DNA of 64,000 bases from Streptomyces sp. NBC_00247 (GTDB taxonomy: Bacteria > Actinomycetota > Actinomycetes > Streptomycetales > Streptomycetaceae): contig NZ_CP108093.1 of assembly GCF_036188265.1 (NCBI RefSeq), forward strand, positions 2,542,001 to 2,606,000. The letters are read 5' to 3'. Under the pieces are notes generated by a model, which was not told where the DNA came from, made no database searches, and saw only the letters and a program-made list of their open reading frames with translations. Both the position numbers and the translations under genes were made by a program. Below, piece by piece: positions 31,506 through 40,253 of the stretch. The number at the start of each line of letters is the position of its first letter. Position 1 is the stretch's first letter.

Positions 31506-31674
31506 GATTCTCTCCTCCGGGGTCGGGCGTACACCGCCCTGCGAACGCGGTGGACCCCCCGTCCACCGTCACCGGCCGCACTCCGCGACCTGATGAATAC
31601 GCTAGGGAATGACGTGCCCCGATCACGTCGTCCACGGGGAGGACCGTCCCCTTGGGCGCTGGGGGGAGCTTCCC

Positions 31675-32964
31675 CTAGGGGTTCGCGGAATCCGCCTCGT
31701 CCTGGAGACGGTGGGGGTAACCCCCCTCGCCCCGGAGACGGGAGCTCCCCGGTCGTCCGTCGACTGTCGCCCGGGGCAGCAGGAGCGGTGTGGCCAGGAT
31801 GAGCAGTCCCGCGACCGTGAGAGCGGTGCGCGGCCCGGTGACGTCCGCGAGCAGCCCGGCGAGTGCGGTGAGCACGGCGATGGACGCCTGCTGGCCGATC
31901 GACCATGCGGTCAGGGTGCGGGCGACGAGATGCTCGGGGGTGTGTTCGAGCCGGTAGGTGGCGAGCACCGGGCCGTACAGGCTCATGTGGACGATGATGG
32001 CCAGCTCGACGGCCATCACGGTGACGAGGCCGACGACGCCGGGACCGACGAAGGCCAAGCCGATCAGCCAGACGGCACGCAGGGTGCCGACAATCCGGAA
32101 GACCCGGTGCCGGCCGAAGCGGTGCACGACACGACGGGCTGCCCGGGAGCCGATGAGGCCGCCGAGGCAGGGGGCGGCGAAGGCGAGGGCGTACTGCCAG
32201 GGCGGGAACCCGAGCGTGCGGAGCAGGAGTACGGCCAGCAGCGGTTCGGTGGCCATGATCAGTCCGGCGACGCACACCTGGTTGAGATAGAGAGGGCGCA
32301 GTACGGGGTGGCCCATGATGTGCCGCCAGCCGTCGAGCAGGGCGCCCGCCCGGAGCGGGCTCTTTCCCCTCGTTCGCGGAGTTTCATCAGGGTCCCGGAT
32401 CGCGGTGATGCCCAGCGCGGAGAGCAGGTAGCTGAGCGCGTCGGCCACCACGGTGGTGACCGGCCCGAACAGGCCGATCGCCGCCCCGCCGAGCGGCGGC
32501 CCGACCGCGATGGAGCTCCAGTTCGTGGACTCGAACCGCGCGTTGGCGACGAGCAGGTCGTCCGGCCGGACGAGGCCCTTGAGGTAGGCGCCGCTCGCCG
32601 CGTTGAAGGCGATCTTGGCTGCGGCGACCACCGCCGAGACCACGAACAGTTGGGCGAGACCCAGGAGTCCGAGGGCGTAGGCGAGGGGGATCGTCGCCAT
32701 GGCCGCGAACCGGACCACGTCCATCATGATCATGACCGGGCGCTTGCGCCGGAACTCCACCCACGGCGCGAGCGGCACCGCGATCAGCGCGCCCACCGCC
32801 GGCCCCACCGCGGACAGCGCGGACACCTCGGCGGGTCCGGCACGCAACGCCAGTACGGCGATCAGCGGCAACGCCCCGAATCCGAGCCCGGACCCGTAGG
32901 CGCTCACCGCGTACGACGCCCACAGCCAGCCGAAATTCCGGCCCAACCGACTCCTGCCCACCAT
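31675..32964 (-). CDS. MFS transporter, EntS/MFS_3-like
   Basis: About 429 residues with 12 predicted membrane helices. Features include the MFS loop EFRRKRPVMIMMDVVRF between helices 2 and 3, and a pattern resembling enterobactin-exporter-like proteins (NARFESTNWSSIAVGPPLGG). The C-terminus is variable and polar. I prefer ATG 32964 (GGGGAG about 10 nt upstream) to a TTG 36 nt earlier. It is divergent from a LysR gene; inverted repeats in the shared promoter suggest LysR control. The substrate is unknown; efflux of a small molecule is likely. Confidence 0.88.
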   Translation of the reverse strand: MVGRSRLGRNFGWLWASYAVSAYGSGLGFGALPLIAVLALRAGPAEVSALSAVGPAVGALIAVPLAPWVEFRRKRPVMIMMDVVRFAAMATIPLAYALGLLGLAQLFVVSAVVAAAKIAFNAASGAYLKGLVRPDDLLVANARFESTNWSSIAVGPPLGGAAIGLFGPVTTVVADALSYLLSALGITAIRDPDETPRTRGKSPLRAGALLDGWRHIMGHPVLRPLYLNQVCVAGLIMATEPLLAVLLLRTLGFPPWQYALAFAAPCLGGLIGSRAARRVVHRFGRHRVFRIVGTLRAVWLIGLAFVGPGVVGLVTVMAVELAIIVHMSLYGPVLATYRLEHTPEHLVARTLTAWSIGQQASIAVLTALAGLLADVTGPRTALTVAGLLILATPLLLPRATVDGRPGSSRLRGEGGYPHRLQDEADSANP

Positions 32965-33007
32965 GCCCGGCGCACTCCCCTCAAGGTCCCACTCGAACAA
33001 ACCAGCG

Positions 33008-33087
33008 TTGGCTCAGGAGAGCCAATCGGGCGTGACCACCGCAGGTCAAACAACCGATCGGCCGGAAATCCACAACCATCGGTTGTT
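33008..33087. promoter_or_regulatory. LysR-type operator region between MFS and LysR genes
   Basis: Two inverted repeats lie between divergent starts (32964 and 33117). One is TTGGCT-6 nt-AGCCAA (33008-33025). The other is AACAACCGAT (33049-33058) with exact inverse ATCGGTTGTT (33078-33087). The right arm also forms CAACCATCGGTTG (33073-33085). TAGGGT at 33103-33108 is a likely -10 for lysR, placing its start at the GTG. Confidence 0.6.
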
Positions 33088-33116
33088 CACGGCCTTGGCC
33101 CTTAGGGTGGGTCGGC

Positions 33117-34052
33117 GTGGACCTCGAAGCAGTACGCACCTTCGTCGCCGTCACGGAAGCGGGCCAGTTCCGGCAGGCCGCCGCCGACCTGTCGATCACC
33201 CAGCAGGCCGTCTCCAAACGCGTCGCAGCGCTGGAACGCACCCTCGGCGTGCGGTTGTTCATCCGTGCCCCACGCGGCGCCGAGCTCACCATCGACGGGC
33301 GGGCGTTCCTGCCCCACGCGCGCGAGCTGCTGCGCGTCGCCGAGCGTGCGGGCGCGTCCGTGCGCCCCGGCCGCCGTCCGCTGCGCGTCGACGTGATCAC
33401 CTCGCGCAGCGCGCAGTCGGGCCTGATGCGCGACTTCCACCGCGCGCACCCCGGCATCGAGCTCGACGTGATGATGCTGTTCGACATCGAGACGGCCGTC
33501 GCCGCCATCCGGTCCGGTGCGATCGACGCGTCCTTCCGCGCGGTCGCCGCGCCCGGCCGGCCCCTTCCCGAGGACATCGTCTCCGTCCGGGTCCTCGACG
33601 AGCCGCTCCAGCTCCTCACCGGCCCCGCCCACGCACTGGCGGACGCCCGGTCGGTGACCGTCGCCCAGCTCGCCGGGCACCGGATCTGGATGCCCGGTCT
33701 CACCCCCGGTACCGAATGGGCCGCCTACTACGACGACCTCGTCGCCGAATTCGGCCTCACCATCGAGGCGACCGGCCCCAACTTCGGCTCCGACGCCCTC
33801 CTCGACACCATCGCCGACACCCCGGCCCTGGCCACCTTCATGGGCGAGCACTCCCGCCTCATCTGGCCCGCGGGCCACGGCCTGCGCCGCATCCCGGTGA
33901 CCGGTCCGACGCCCGTCTACCCGCACTCGCTCCTCTGGCACCGCGACAGCCCCCACCCGGCGCTGGCCACTCTCCGCGCCCACCTCGCCGCCACGACGAC
34001 CGGCCACGACGCCGTCGGGACCTGGGTGCCGGACTGGGTGCTTCCGCGCTGA
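33117..34052 (+). CDS. LysR-family transcriptional regulator
   Basis: 311 residues. The N-terminal winged HTH is classical: LEAVRTFVAVTEAGQFRQAAADLSITQQAVSKRVAALER, written here as adjoining segments FVAVTEAGQFRQAAADL and ITQQAVSKRVAALERTLG. A linker helix and a two-lobed co-inducer domain follow (DVITSRSAQSGLMRDFHRAH; LTGPAHALADARSV). The GTG start is probably leaderless (-10 box TAGGGT 8 nt upstream; no Shine-Dalgarno). It is divergent from the MFS_3 transporter and followed by a DHA2 transporter; either may be its target. Effector unknown. Confidence 0.93.
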   Translation: MDLEAVRTFVAVTEAGQFRQAAADLSITQQAVSKRVAALERTLGVRLFIRAPRGAELTIDGRAFLPHARELLRVAERAGASVRPGRRPLRVDVITSRSAQSGLMRDFHRAHPGIELDVMMLFDIETAVAAIRSGAIDASFRAVAAPGRPLPEDIVSVRVLDEPLQLLTGPAHALADARSVTVAQLAGHRIWMPGLTPGTEWAAYYDDLVAEFGLTIEATGPNFGSDALLDTIADTPALATFMGEHSRLIWPAGHGLRRIPVTGPTPVYPHSLLWHRDSPHPALATLRAHLAATTTGHDAVGTWVPDWVLPR

Positions 34053-34102
34053 AGACCCCGTCCGCGCTGAAGACCCCCGCTCACGCTGAAGACCCCCGCT
34101 CA
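34047..34102. repeat. 18-19 bp repeat, three copies
   Basis: CGCTGAAGACCCC recurs at 34047, 34065 and 34084. The first copy contains the LysR stop codon, so extra copies appear to have arisen by duplication of the gene's 3' end. Non-coding; of minor interest. Confidence 0.75.
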
Positions 34103-34187
34103 CGAGGACGCCCGCCGCAGAGCGCGGCGGACCCGTACCGAACGGAATGAGACAGTGTTCCCCGGCAGATACGTGCAGGGGGAAGGA

Positions 34188-35783
34188 ATGTCTGTGGGCG
34201 CCACGAGCAACCCGGACGGCACCGACGCGGGACGCGACCCCGCCACCACCCCGGAGCCGGCGACGCCGCCGCGTCCCCCCGTGCCCCGGGCAGTCGTCGC
34301 GGCGCTGATGGTGGCGATGGCGCTGGCCGCCGTGGACGGCACGATCGTCTCCACGGCGGTGCCGCAGATCGTCGGCGACCTCGGCGGGTTCACGGTGTTC
34401 TCGTGGCTGTTCTCCGGCTATCTGCTGGCGGTGACCGTCACCCTGCCGGTGTACGGGAAGCTCTCCGACACCTTCGGCCGCAAGCCTGTACTGGTGGCCG
34501 GAATCGTGCTGTTCGCGGTGGGTTCGCTGCTCTGCGCCTCCGCGTGGAACATGACGGCGCTGATCGCCTTCCGGGTCGTCCAGGGTCTGGGGGGCGGCGC
34601 GCTCCAGGGGACGGTGCAGACCATCGCGGCAGATCTCTTCCCGCTCAAGGAGCGCCCGAAGATCCAGGCCAAGATATCGACGGTCTGGGCGACTTCGTCC
34701 GTGGCGGGGCCCGCGATCGGCGGCCTGCTCGCCACGTACGCGGACTGGCGCTGGATCTTCCTGGTGAACCTGCCGGTCGGCGCCCTGGCGCTCTGGCTGG
34801 TGGTACGCCACTTCCACGAACCGTCCCGCCCGCGCCCCGCCACGGCGACCCGGATCGACTGGGCGGGCGCGCTCGGCATCTTCGCCTCCACCGCGCTGCT
34901 GCTGACCGCCCTCGTCCAGGGCGGGGTCGCCTGGGACTGGCTCTCGGCGCCGTCGCTGATCCTGTTCGGAGCGAGCGTGGTGCTCGCCGCGCTGACGGTC
35001 GCGGTGGAGCGGTGCGCGGCCGACCCGATCGTGCCGGGGTGGGTGTGGCGGCGACGCCCGATCGCGGCGGTCAATCTGGCGCTGGGCGCGATGGGGCTGC
35101 TGATGGTGGCGCCGACCGTGTTCCTGCCGACCTACGCGCAGTCGGTGCTCGGGCTCGGGGCGATCCCGGCCGGCTTCGTGCTCTCGGTAATGACGCTGAG
35201 CTGGCCGGTGGCGGCGGCCCTGTCGAACCGGGTGTACGGACGGATCGGGTTCCGCTCCACCGCGATGATCGGCATGGCCGGCGCGCTGCTGGTGCTGCTC
35301 GCGTTCCCGGCGCTCCCCTATCCGGGGGCGGTGTGGCAGCCGGTCCTGATCATGCTGCTCCTCGGTGCCTCGCTCGGGCTCTTCCAGCTCCCGCTGATCG
35401 TGGGCGTGCAGTCGACGGTGGGGTGGGCCGAGCGCGGTACGACGACGGCCTCCGTCCTCTTCTGCCGCCAGCTCGGCCAGTCGCTGGGCGCCGCCCTCTT
35501 CGGCGCCGTCGCCAACGCGACCCTGGCGGCCCGGCTCGACGGCGCCGCCGCCGCGGGGCTGCCCGGTGACCTGGACTCCGTCTCGCACGCGCTGGAGGAC
35601 CCGGGCGCGCTGACCGCCCACGCCGCCGACACCCTGCGGCGAGCGGTGGACGCGGCGGTCGACCACGTGTACCTGGGCGCGGCGGCGGCTGCCGCCCTGG
35701 CGCTGCTCGTCCTGCTCGTGGTGGCCCCGAAGCGGTTCCCGCTGGTCGCCGAGGAGCCGGCCCAGGGTGCGGGCGGGCGCTGA
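34188..35783 (+). CDS. DHA2-family (14-helix) MFS drug transporter
   Basis: About 531 residues with 14 membrane helices. Motif C-like helix 5 and the DHA2 signature LAAVDGTIVSTAVPQIVGDLG are present, as are the loop 2-3 motif GKLSDTFGRKPV and FRVVQGLGGGALQGTVQTI. Such transporters export drugs or secondary metabolites with proton antiport. Start ATG 34188 (AGGGGG upstream); GTG 34194 with AAGGA is an equally good alternative. It follows the LysR gene on the same strand after a 135-nt spacer. No biosynthetic genes nearby suggest a substrate. Confidence 0.92.
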   Translation: MSVGATSNPDGTDAGRDPATTPEPATPPRPPVPRAVVAALMVAMALAAVDGTIVSTAVPQIVGDLGGFTVFSWLFSGYLLAVTVTLPVYGKLSDTFGRKPVLVAGIVLFAVGSLLCASAWNMTALIAFRVVQGLGGGALQGTVQTIAADLFPLKERPKIQAKISTVWATSSVAGPAIGGLLATYADWRWIFLVNLPVGALALWLVVRHFHEPSRPRPATATRIDWAGALGIFASTALLLTALVQGGVAWDWLSAPSLILFGASVVLAALTVAVERCAADPIVPGWVWRRRPIAAVNLALGAMGLLMVAPTVFLPTYAQSVLGLGAIPAGFVLSVMTLSWPVAAALSNRVYGRIGFRSTAMIGMAGALLVLLAFPALPYPGAVWQPVLIMLLLGASLGLFQLPLIVGVQSTVGWAERGTTTASVLFCRQLGQSLGAALFGAVANATLAARLDGAAAAGLPGDLDSVSHALEDPGALTAHAADTLRRAVDAAVDHVYLGAAAAAALALLVLLVVAPKRFPLVAEEPAQGAGGR

Positions 35784-35998
35784 GGCGCCGCTCCGCTCCT
35801 CACGTCCCGGCAGTGCGTCGCGCATTCCGACCGGCCCGCGCGCAAGGTCGCCAACTGGCCGATTTGCAGAGGCAGTTCGGCCATTCTTCGCCATCCGCTC
35901 GCTACCCGTGAGTAACGTCGCCACGATGCCACCAGCAGTCCCGTCCGTGTGCCTTGCAGTCCCCCTCGTACCGGCTCGTGCAAGGAGCAGCACTGCCC

Positions 35999-36481
35999 AT
36001 GTCCCACGCGCAGCCCGAGCCCCGCGAGCCCCTTGAGCTCCCTCCCCCGCCGCCACCGTTCCAGCGCGACTACCTGCTCCCCTGGCAGAGCTCCCCGCCG
36101 CCGGAACCCCCGGTGTCACGCTTCCCGGTGGCGACGGGCACCCGCTCGCAGGCGCCGGGCCGCCACCGCGACCTGCGGCGGCTGCGTACCTCGTACCGGG
36201 TACTGCGCCGGGTCTCCACGGTCACGGCGCTCGGCTACTTCACCGCGTTGCTGGTGCTCTCCGCGTACGCCCCCGGAGCGATGGGCCGGGACGTCGGGAT
36301 CGGCGGCCTCAACCTCGGGCTGCTGCTCGCACTCGCCCAACTGCCCATCGCCCTGGTGGCCGTGGTGCTCTACGAGCACACCGCGCGACGCACCGTGGAC
36401 CCGCTCGCCGCCGAGCTGCGCCAACGCGCCCGGCGCACCGACTCCTCGGTCCGGCCCAGCAGTTGGGGTACCGACCGATGA
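35999..36481 (+). CDS. DUF485 membrane protein
   Basis: 160 residues. The Pro-rich cytoplasmic N-terminus (PPPPPPFQRDYLLPW) precedes the DUF485 core: LRRLRTSYRVLRRVSTVTAL, helix GYFTALLVLSAYAPG, second helix LGLLLALAQLPIALVAVVLY, and the charged EHTARRTVDPLAAELR. DUF485 proteins are small partners of SSS acetate/solute symporters, encoded immediately upstream as here. Start ATG 35999 with AAGGAG 11 nt upstream. The stop overlaps the next start (ATGA), so the two are co-translated. It is longer than typical because of the N-terminal extension. Confidence 0.9.
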   Translation: MSHAQPEPREPLELPPPPPPFQRDYLLPWQSSPPPEPPVSRFPVATGTRSQAPGRHRDLRRLRTSYRVLRRVSTVTALGYFTALLVLSAYAPGAMGRDVGIGGLNLGLLLALAQLPIALVAVVLYEHTARRTVDPLAAELRQRARRTDSSVRPSSWGTDR

Positions 36482-38088
36482 CCGGCTTCGACGAGTCCGC
36501 GCAGGCGACGTCCCTCGTGGTCTTCATCGCCGTGGCCACCATCGTGCTGCTGCTCTGCGTTCTGGCCGGCCCCGACCGGGACAACCTGGAGGAGTTCTAC
36601 GCCGGATACGGCGATCTGGCGCCGCTTCGCAACGGCCTGGCCATCGCGGGGGATTACCTCTCCGCGGCCACCGTGCTCAGCACCACCGGCGTCATCGCAC
36701 TCACCGGCTACGACGGACTGGTCCTCGTGCTGAGCACGGTCCTCTCGCTCATGCTGCTGATGTTCCTGCTGGCCGAACCCCTGCGCAACGCGGGCCGGTT
36801 CACGCTGGGGGACGTACTCGCCCGCCGCTCCCCCGGGCGCGCGGTGCGGATCACCGCCTGCACGGTCACGCTCGTCGCCCTCGTACCGTTCATGGCGGTC
36901 CAACTGGCGGGAAGCGGAAACCTCCTGGCGTTCATCCTCGGCTTCGACAGCTCCGGTTTCCGCACCGGCGCGATCGCCGCCGTGGGCGCGGCGATGATCA
37001 GCTACGCGACGATCGGCGGGATGCGCTCCACCGCCCTGATCCAGATCATGAAGACGGTGACGCTCCTCGGAGCGGGGCTGCTCATCTCCGTACTGATCCT
37101 GGACCGTTTCCAGTGGGACACCGGTGCGCTGCTCGCCGCCGCCGCACGGCGCAGCGGGGCCGGGGACGCGTATCTGCGGGCGGGGCTCCAGTACGGGGGC
37201 GACGACCTCGACATGATCAGCTCGGAGCTCACCGTGGTGCTGGGAGCCGCGTGCCTGCCGCACATCATCATGCGGATGTCCGCCGTCAAGAGCGCCCGGG
37301 CGGTGCGCCGTTCGCTGTCGTGGGCGGTGTCGGCGGTGGCCCTCGTCTGCGTGTTCCTCACCGTGATCGGGTTCGGTGCGGCGGCCCTCGTCGGCCACGG
37401 TGCCGTCTCGGCGGGCGGCAGCCAGGGCAGCAGCGCGATCCTCCAGGTGACCAGTGTGGTCGCGGGCGGTGGCCGTACCGGGGCGCTGATCGCCACGACG
37501 ATGACCACGGCGATCTTCCTGACGCTGCTCGCCTCGGTCGCCGGAATGACCCTGGCCTGTGCCAACTCCCTCGCCCACGACCTCTTCGCACACGGTCTGG
37601 CTCGCGAGGACCGGCCCGCCCCCGCTCCCCGTACCGAGATCATGACCGCCCAGGGTGCGGCGATCGGCGTCGGCATCCTCGCGACGGTGCTCGCGGTCGT
37701 GGCCCGGCACTGGAACGTCCAGGCGCTGGCGATCTTCTCGTTCTGCGTCGGTGCCTCGGCGCTCGCTCCGGCGCTCGTCTACAGCCTGTTCTGGCGGCGG
37801 TTCACGCGTACCGGCCTGCTCTGCACCCTGATCGTGGGCACCACCGGTGTGGTGGTGCTGATGTCGGGCACCAACCTGATCTCCGGGACCCCGGGGGCGG
37901 TCTTCCCGGACGTGGACGCGAACTGGTTCCCGTACACGACGACCGGGCTGGTCTCGATCCCGGTCGGCTTCCTCGCGGGCTGGCTGGGTACGGTCCTCGG
38001 CCGGCGGCCCGCCGCCGAGGAGCGCCGCCGTTACGAGCAGGTCGAGCCGTGGATTCTGGCGGGCGCGCCCCCGGCGACACGGCGCTGA
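36478..38088 (+). CDS. Sodium:solute symporter (SSS family, ActP/MctC-like)
   Basis: 536 residues, about 13 membrane helices. SSS landmarks: NGLAIAGDYLSAATVLSTTG near residue 45, GYDGLVLVLSTVLSLMLLMF, the signature region SYATIGGMRSTALIQIMKTV, and LPHIIMRMSAVKSARAVRRS. The DUF485 partner upstream points to short-chain monocarboxylates (acetate, pyruvate, propionate) as substrate, by analogy with ActP and MctC. ATG overlaps the previous stop. No acyl-CoA synthetase is adjacent. The interval to the convergent VOC gene is only 38 nt. Confidence 0.92.
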   Translation: MTGFDESAQATSLVVFIAVATIVLLLCVLAGPDRDNLEEFYAGYGDLAPLRNGLAIAGDYLSAATVLSTTGVIALTGYDGLVLVLSTVLSLMLLMFLLAEPLRNAGRFTLGDVLARRSPGRAVRITACTVTLVALVPFMAVQLAGSGNLLAFILGFDSSGFRTGAIAAVGAAMISYATIGGMRSTALIQIMKTVTLLGAGLLISVLILDRFQWDTGALLAAAARRSGAGDAYLRAGLQYGGDDLDMISSELTVVLGAACLPHIIMRMSAVKSARAVRRSLSWAVSAVALVCVFLTVIGFGAAALVGHGAVSAGGSQGSSAILQVTSVVAGGGRTGALIATTMTTAIFLTLLASVAGMTLACANSLAHDLFAHGLAREDRPAPAPRTEIMTAQGAAIGVGILATVLAVVARHWNVQALAIFSFCVGASALAPALVYSLFWRRFTRTGLLCTLIVGTTGVVVLMSGTNLISGTPGAVFPDVDANWFPYTTTGLVSIPVGFLAGWLGTVLGRRPAAEERRRYEQVEPWILAGAPPATRR

Positions 38089-38126
38089 CGGGTGTCGCCG
38101 GGGGCCGGGGGCGGGCCGCAGCGGGG

Positions 38127-38561
38127 TCAGAGGCTGTCGAAGTCGGGGAGGGTGAGCGAGCCGTCGGCGGCGAGCGGGAAGCCCGGGTTGTGCGCGATCT
38201 CCCAGGCGTGGCCGTCCGGGTCGGTGAAGACACCGGCGTAGCCGCCGTAGAACGTCGTGGCCGCCGGGCGCGTGACGGTGGCACCCGCGCGCTCGGCCAC
38301 CGCCATGAGCGCGTCGACCTCTTCGGGCGACCGGAGGTTCTGCGCGAGCGCGATCCCGCCGAAGCCGGCCGGGCCGTGGTCGTCCAGACCGCAGTCGGCC
38401 GCGAGCTTCTCGCGGGACCAGAGCACGACCGCGAGGCCGCCCACCTGGTAGAAGACCGTGTCCTGAACCGTCTGCCCCACCCACCCGAGGGCCTCGTAGA
38501 ACGACCGCGCACGCGCGAGATCGGTGACGCCCAACGTGACGAGACTGATGCGCTGTTCCAT
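38127..38561 (-). CDS. VOC (glyoxalase/bleomycin-resistance superfamily) protein
   Basis: 144 residues with paired beta-alpha-beta-beta-beta modules. N-terminal module: ISLVTLGVTDLARARSFYEAL; C-terminal module: DALMAVAERAGATVTRPA and GYAGVFTDPDGHAWEIAHN. The metal-binding Glu in WEIAHN is present, while the first-module His found in many members is replaced in this strand. Members range from glyoxalase to antibiotic-binding proteins; no specific role can be assigned. ATG 38561. It is convergent with the symporter and lies downstream of an EcsC remnant on the same strand. Confidence 0.88.
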   Translation of the reverse strand: MEQRISLVTLGVTDLARARSFYEALGWVGQTVQDTVFYQVGGLAVVLWSREKLAADCGLDDHGPAGFGGIALAQNLRSPEEVDALMAVAERAGATVTRPAATTFYGGYAGVFTDPDGHAWEIAHNPGFPLAADGSLTLPDFDSL

Positions 38562-38637
38562 GGGTGCCACGGTATCCGCGCCCGTCCACGTCACGGCTGT
38601 GGTCAGCGCGGCGCGTTGCGGCGTCCGTCGACGGCCG

Positions 38638-39117
38638 TCACTGCGTTCCGGGGAGCGGGTTTCCGGGGAGCGGTGCGGGGCGCCGGACCGGCACCCGGGT
38701 GGCTCGAACCACTCGGAACGCCGGTGCCTGGACGGAATCACCCCGGCGGGTCCACGGACGTGGGCGGAGCGCTGCTCGTCGGCGACGACCACGACGTCGG
38801 GGCGGGCCGAAGGCGCGACGTCCGGCCCGCACCGCCAGAGCGGCGAGGCCGGCGTTGGCGCCCCCACCGATCACGGCACCCATGCCGAAGGACGCCACCC
38901 GGCCGAGGACGATGATTCCCCGCTTCGTCCCGTACTTCGTGATGAAGTGCCTGCCGAGGGCCTTGTTGATCTGGCGCAAGGTCTCGACGGGCACCCTGGC
39001 GACGACTTGGCGACCCCAGTGCTGCCCCGTCCGCTCGGCGATCTTGCTGATGGTGGCGGTGCCGCTTCCCCCGAGCATGATTCCCAGCACGATCGTCCGG
39101 CGCCGGGATCTCTCGCT
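38638..39117 (-). pseudogene. EcsC-family protein, C-terminal remnant
   Basis: The minus-strand frame directly after the AraC stop encodes RRTIVLGIMLGGSGTATISK, VETLRQINKALGRHFITKYG and GRVASFGMGAVIGGGANAGL. These match the C-terminal half of EcsC-family proteins (LP-x-x-x-x-x-INK-x-x-G, T-K-x-G-T-K, VVGGVIGGA-type helix). The N-terminal half is missing; in its place is the overlapping end of the AraC gene. Downstream the frame becomes Arg/Pro-rich junk. An internal GTG (39090) or ATG (39078) exists, but neither has a ribosome site. A truncated, probably dead gene. Confidence 0.6.
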
Positions 39118-39983
39118 CAGGCCCGCTCGCGCTCCACCGGGAGCCAGAGTTCGGCCTCGGCCTCGGTCTTGTCCGGGGACAGCCGGGTGCGCAGGATCTC
39201 CGGCCCGGGGCGGCTGCGGTACGGGTTGGACGGGAACCATTCGGTGTACACGTCCCGCCAGAGCTCCTGGATGGCCTGCGGCACCGGCCCGGAGGCGGTG
39301 AAGACCGCCCAGGTGCCGGCCGGGACCGCCAGGGCGGTCATGCCGGCCGGCACCTCCCCGGAGGTGGTCACGCCCTGGTAGTAGTCGAGTTCGGTGCCTT
39401 CGGCGCGACTGGGGTCGAGGTCGTCGCAGACCGCGACGATGCCCTCGGGCTGCTGGTCCGAGAGCTTCTCCAGACGCTCCAGAGCCTGCGGGTCGATCCC
39501 TCGGACGAAGTCGATGATCGCCTGGTTCGGACCCAAGTGCACCAGGGGCACCCGGGCCTTGAACCCGGCGACGGTGAACTCGGGCTTTTCCACGATGCGG
39601 TAGCGCATGCTGCTACTTCCTTCGACGGTGAGGCGGAAGGACATCCGGGACTGGGAGTTGAGCGCGGCCCCGGTGCGCCGGGCCTCGCCCGGCCCGATGC
39701 CGTGCATGGCCCGGAACGCCCGCGCGAACGCCTCGCCGGAGCCGTAGCCGTACCGCACCGCGATCTCCAGCAACGTCTCCCGGCCCGCCAGCACTTCGGC
39801 CCCCGCGAGGGTGAGCCGCCGGCGCCGTACGTACTCCGACAGCGGCATGCCCGCCAGCGCGGAGAACATCCGGCGCAGGTGGTACTCCGAGGTCGCCGCG
39901 ATACGGGCCAGCTCGCCCACGTCGATCGCCTGATCGAGGTGGAGCTCGATGTGCTCCATGGCCTGGTTCAGCCGCTCCAGCAT
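39117..39983 (-). CDS. AraC-family regulator with GyrI-like effector domain
   Basis: 288 residues. The N-terminal double HTH spans about residues 8-105: LNQAMEHIELHLDQAIDVG, LARIAATSEYHLRRMFSALA and VRYGYGSGEAFARAFRAMHG. Residues 125-288 form an effector-binding domain (MRYRIVEKPEFTVAGFKARV; VPAGTWAVFTASGPVPQAIQ; LWRDVYTEWFPSNPYR) of the GyrI/BltR type that binds hydrophobic cations or drugs. ATG 39983 with GAGGAGGGA about 9 nt upstream. A 12-bp inverted repeat 50-90 nt upstream suggests autoregulation. The target gene is unclear. Confidence 0.93.
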   Translation of the reverse strand: MLERLNQAMEHIELHLDQAIDVGELARIAATSEYHLRRMFSALAGMPLSEYVRRRRLTLAGAEVLAGRETLLEIAVRYGYGSGEAFARAFRAMHGIGPGEARRTGAALNSQSRMSFRLTVEGSSSMRYRIVEKPEFTVAGFKARVPLVHLGPNQAIIDFVRGIDPQALERLEKLSDQQPEGIVAVCDDLDPSRAEGTELDYYQGVTTSGEVPAGMTALAVPAGTWAVFTASGPVPQAIQELWRDVYTEWFPSNPYRSRPGPEILRTRLSPDKTEAEAELWLPVERERA

Positions 39984-40034
39984 GCCCGGTGTCCCTCCTC
40001 TTGACGTTCACCACGCTAGGAGGAGCCCATCACA

Positions 40035-40073
40035 CCGCACCCGACATCCTGTGCCCGATGGTGTCGGGTGCGG
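40035..40073. promoter_or_regulatory. 12-bp inverted repeat upstream of araC-type gene
   Basis: CCGCACCCGACA (40035-40046) and its exact inverse TGTCGGGTGCGG (40062-40073), 15-nt spacer, lie 52-90 nt upstream of the AraC-type ATG. Likely operator or a strong hairpin. Interval 40074-40253 shows no gene. Confidence 0.55.
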
Positions 40074-40253
40074 CGGGGCCACCCGATTCGCGGAACCTGG
40101 TATTGCCACAGCGACGTGCCGAGGCTCCTGGGCGGACCGGAGCCGGACGGAGAACAGTGCGGCCGAAACCGTCACCTCTGATGCGGATGGAGGAGTTGGC
40201 CGATCTCCTGCACCCTGACGTACGTTGCGCACGGGGCAGGGCCGTCATCGGTC

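Noticed and set aside
34047..34102. Site-specific attachment site
   Set aside because: The repeats are simple tandem copies of a gene end; no integrase or tRNA is adjacent.
33102..36119. A 1005-codon minus-strand frame opposite the LysR and DHA2 genes
   Set aside because: Arg/Gly/Asp/His-rich low-information translation; both plus-strand genes have full domain sets.
38127..38867. N-terminal extension of the VOC protein by about 100 residues
   Set aside because: The extra part is Arg/Pro-rich and unlike VOC proteins; ATG 38561 begins exactly at the first beta strand.
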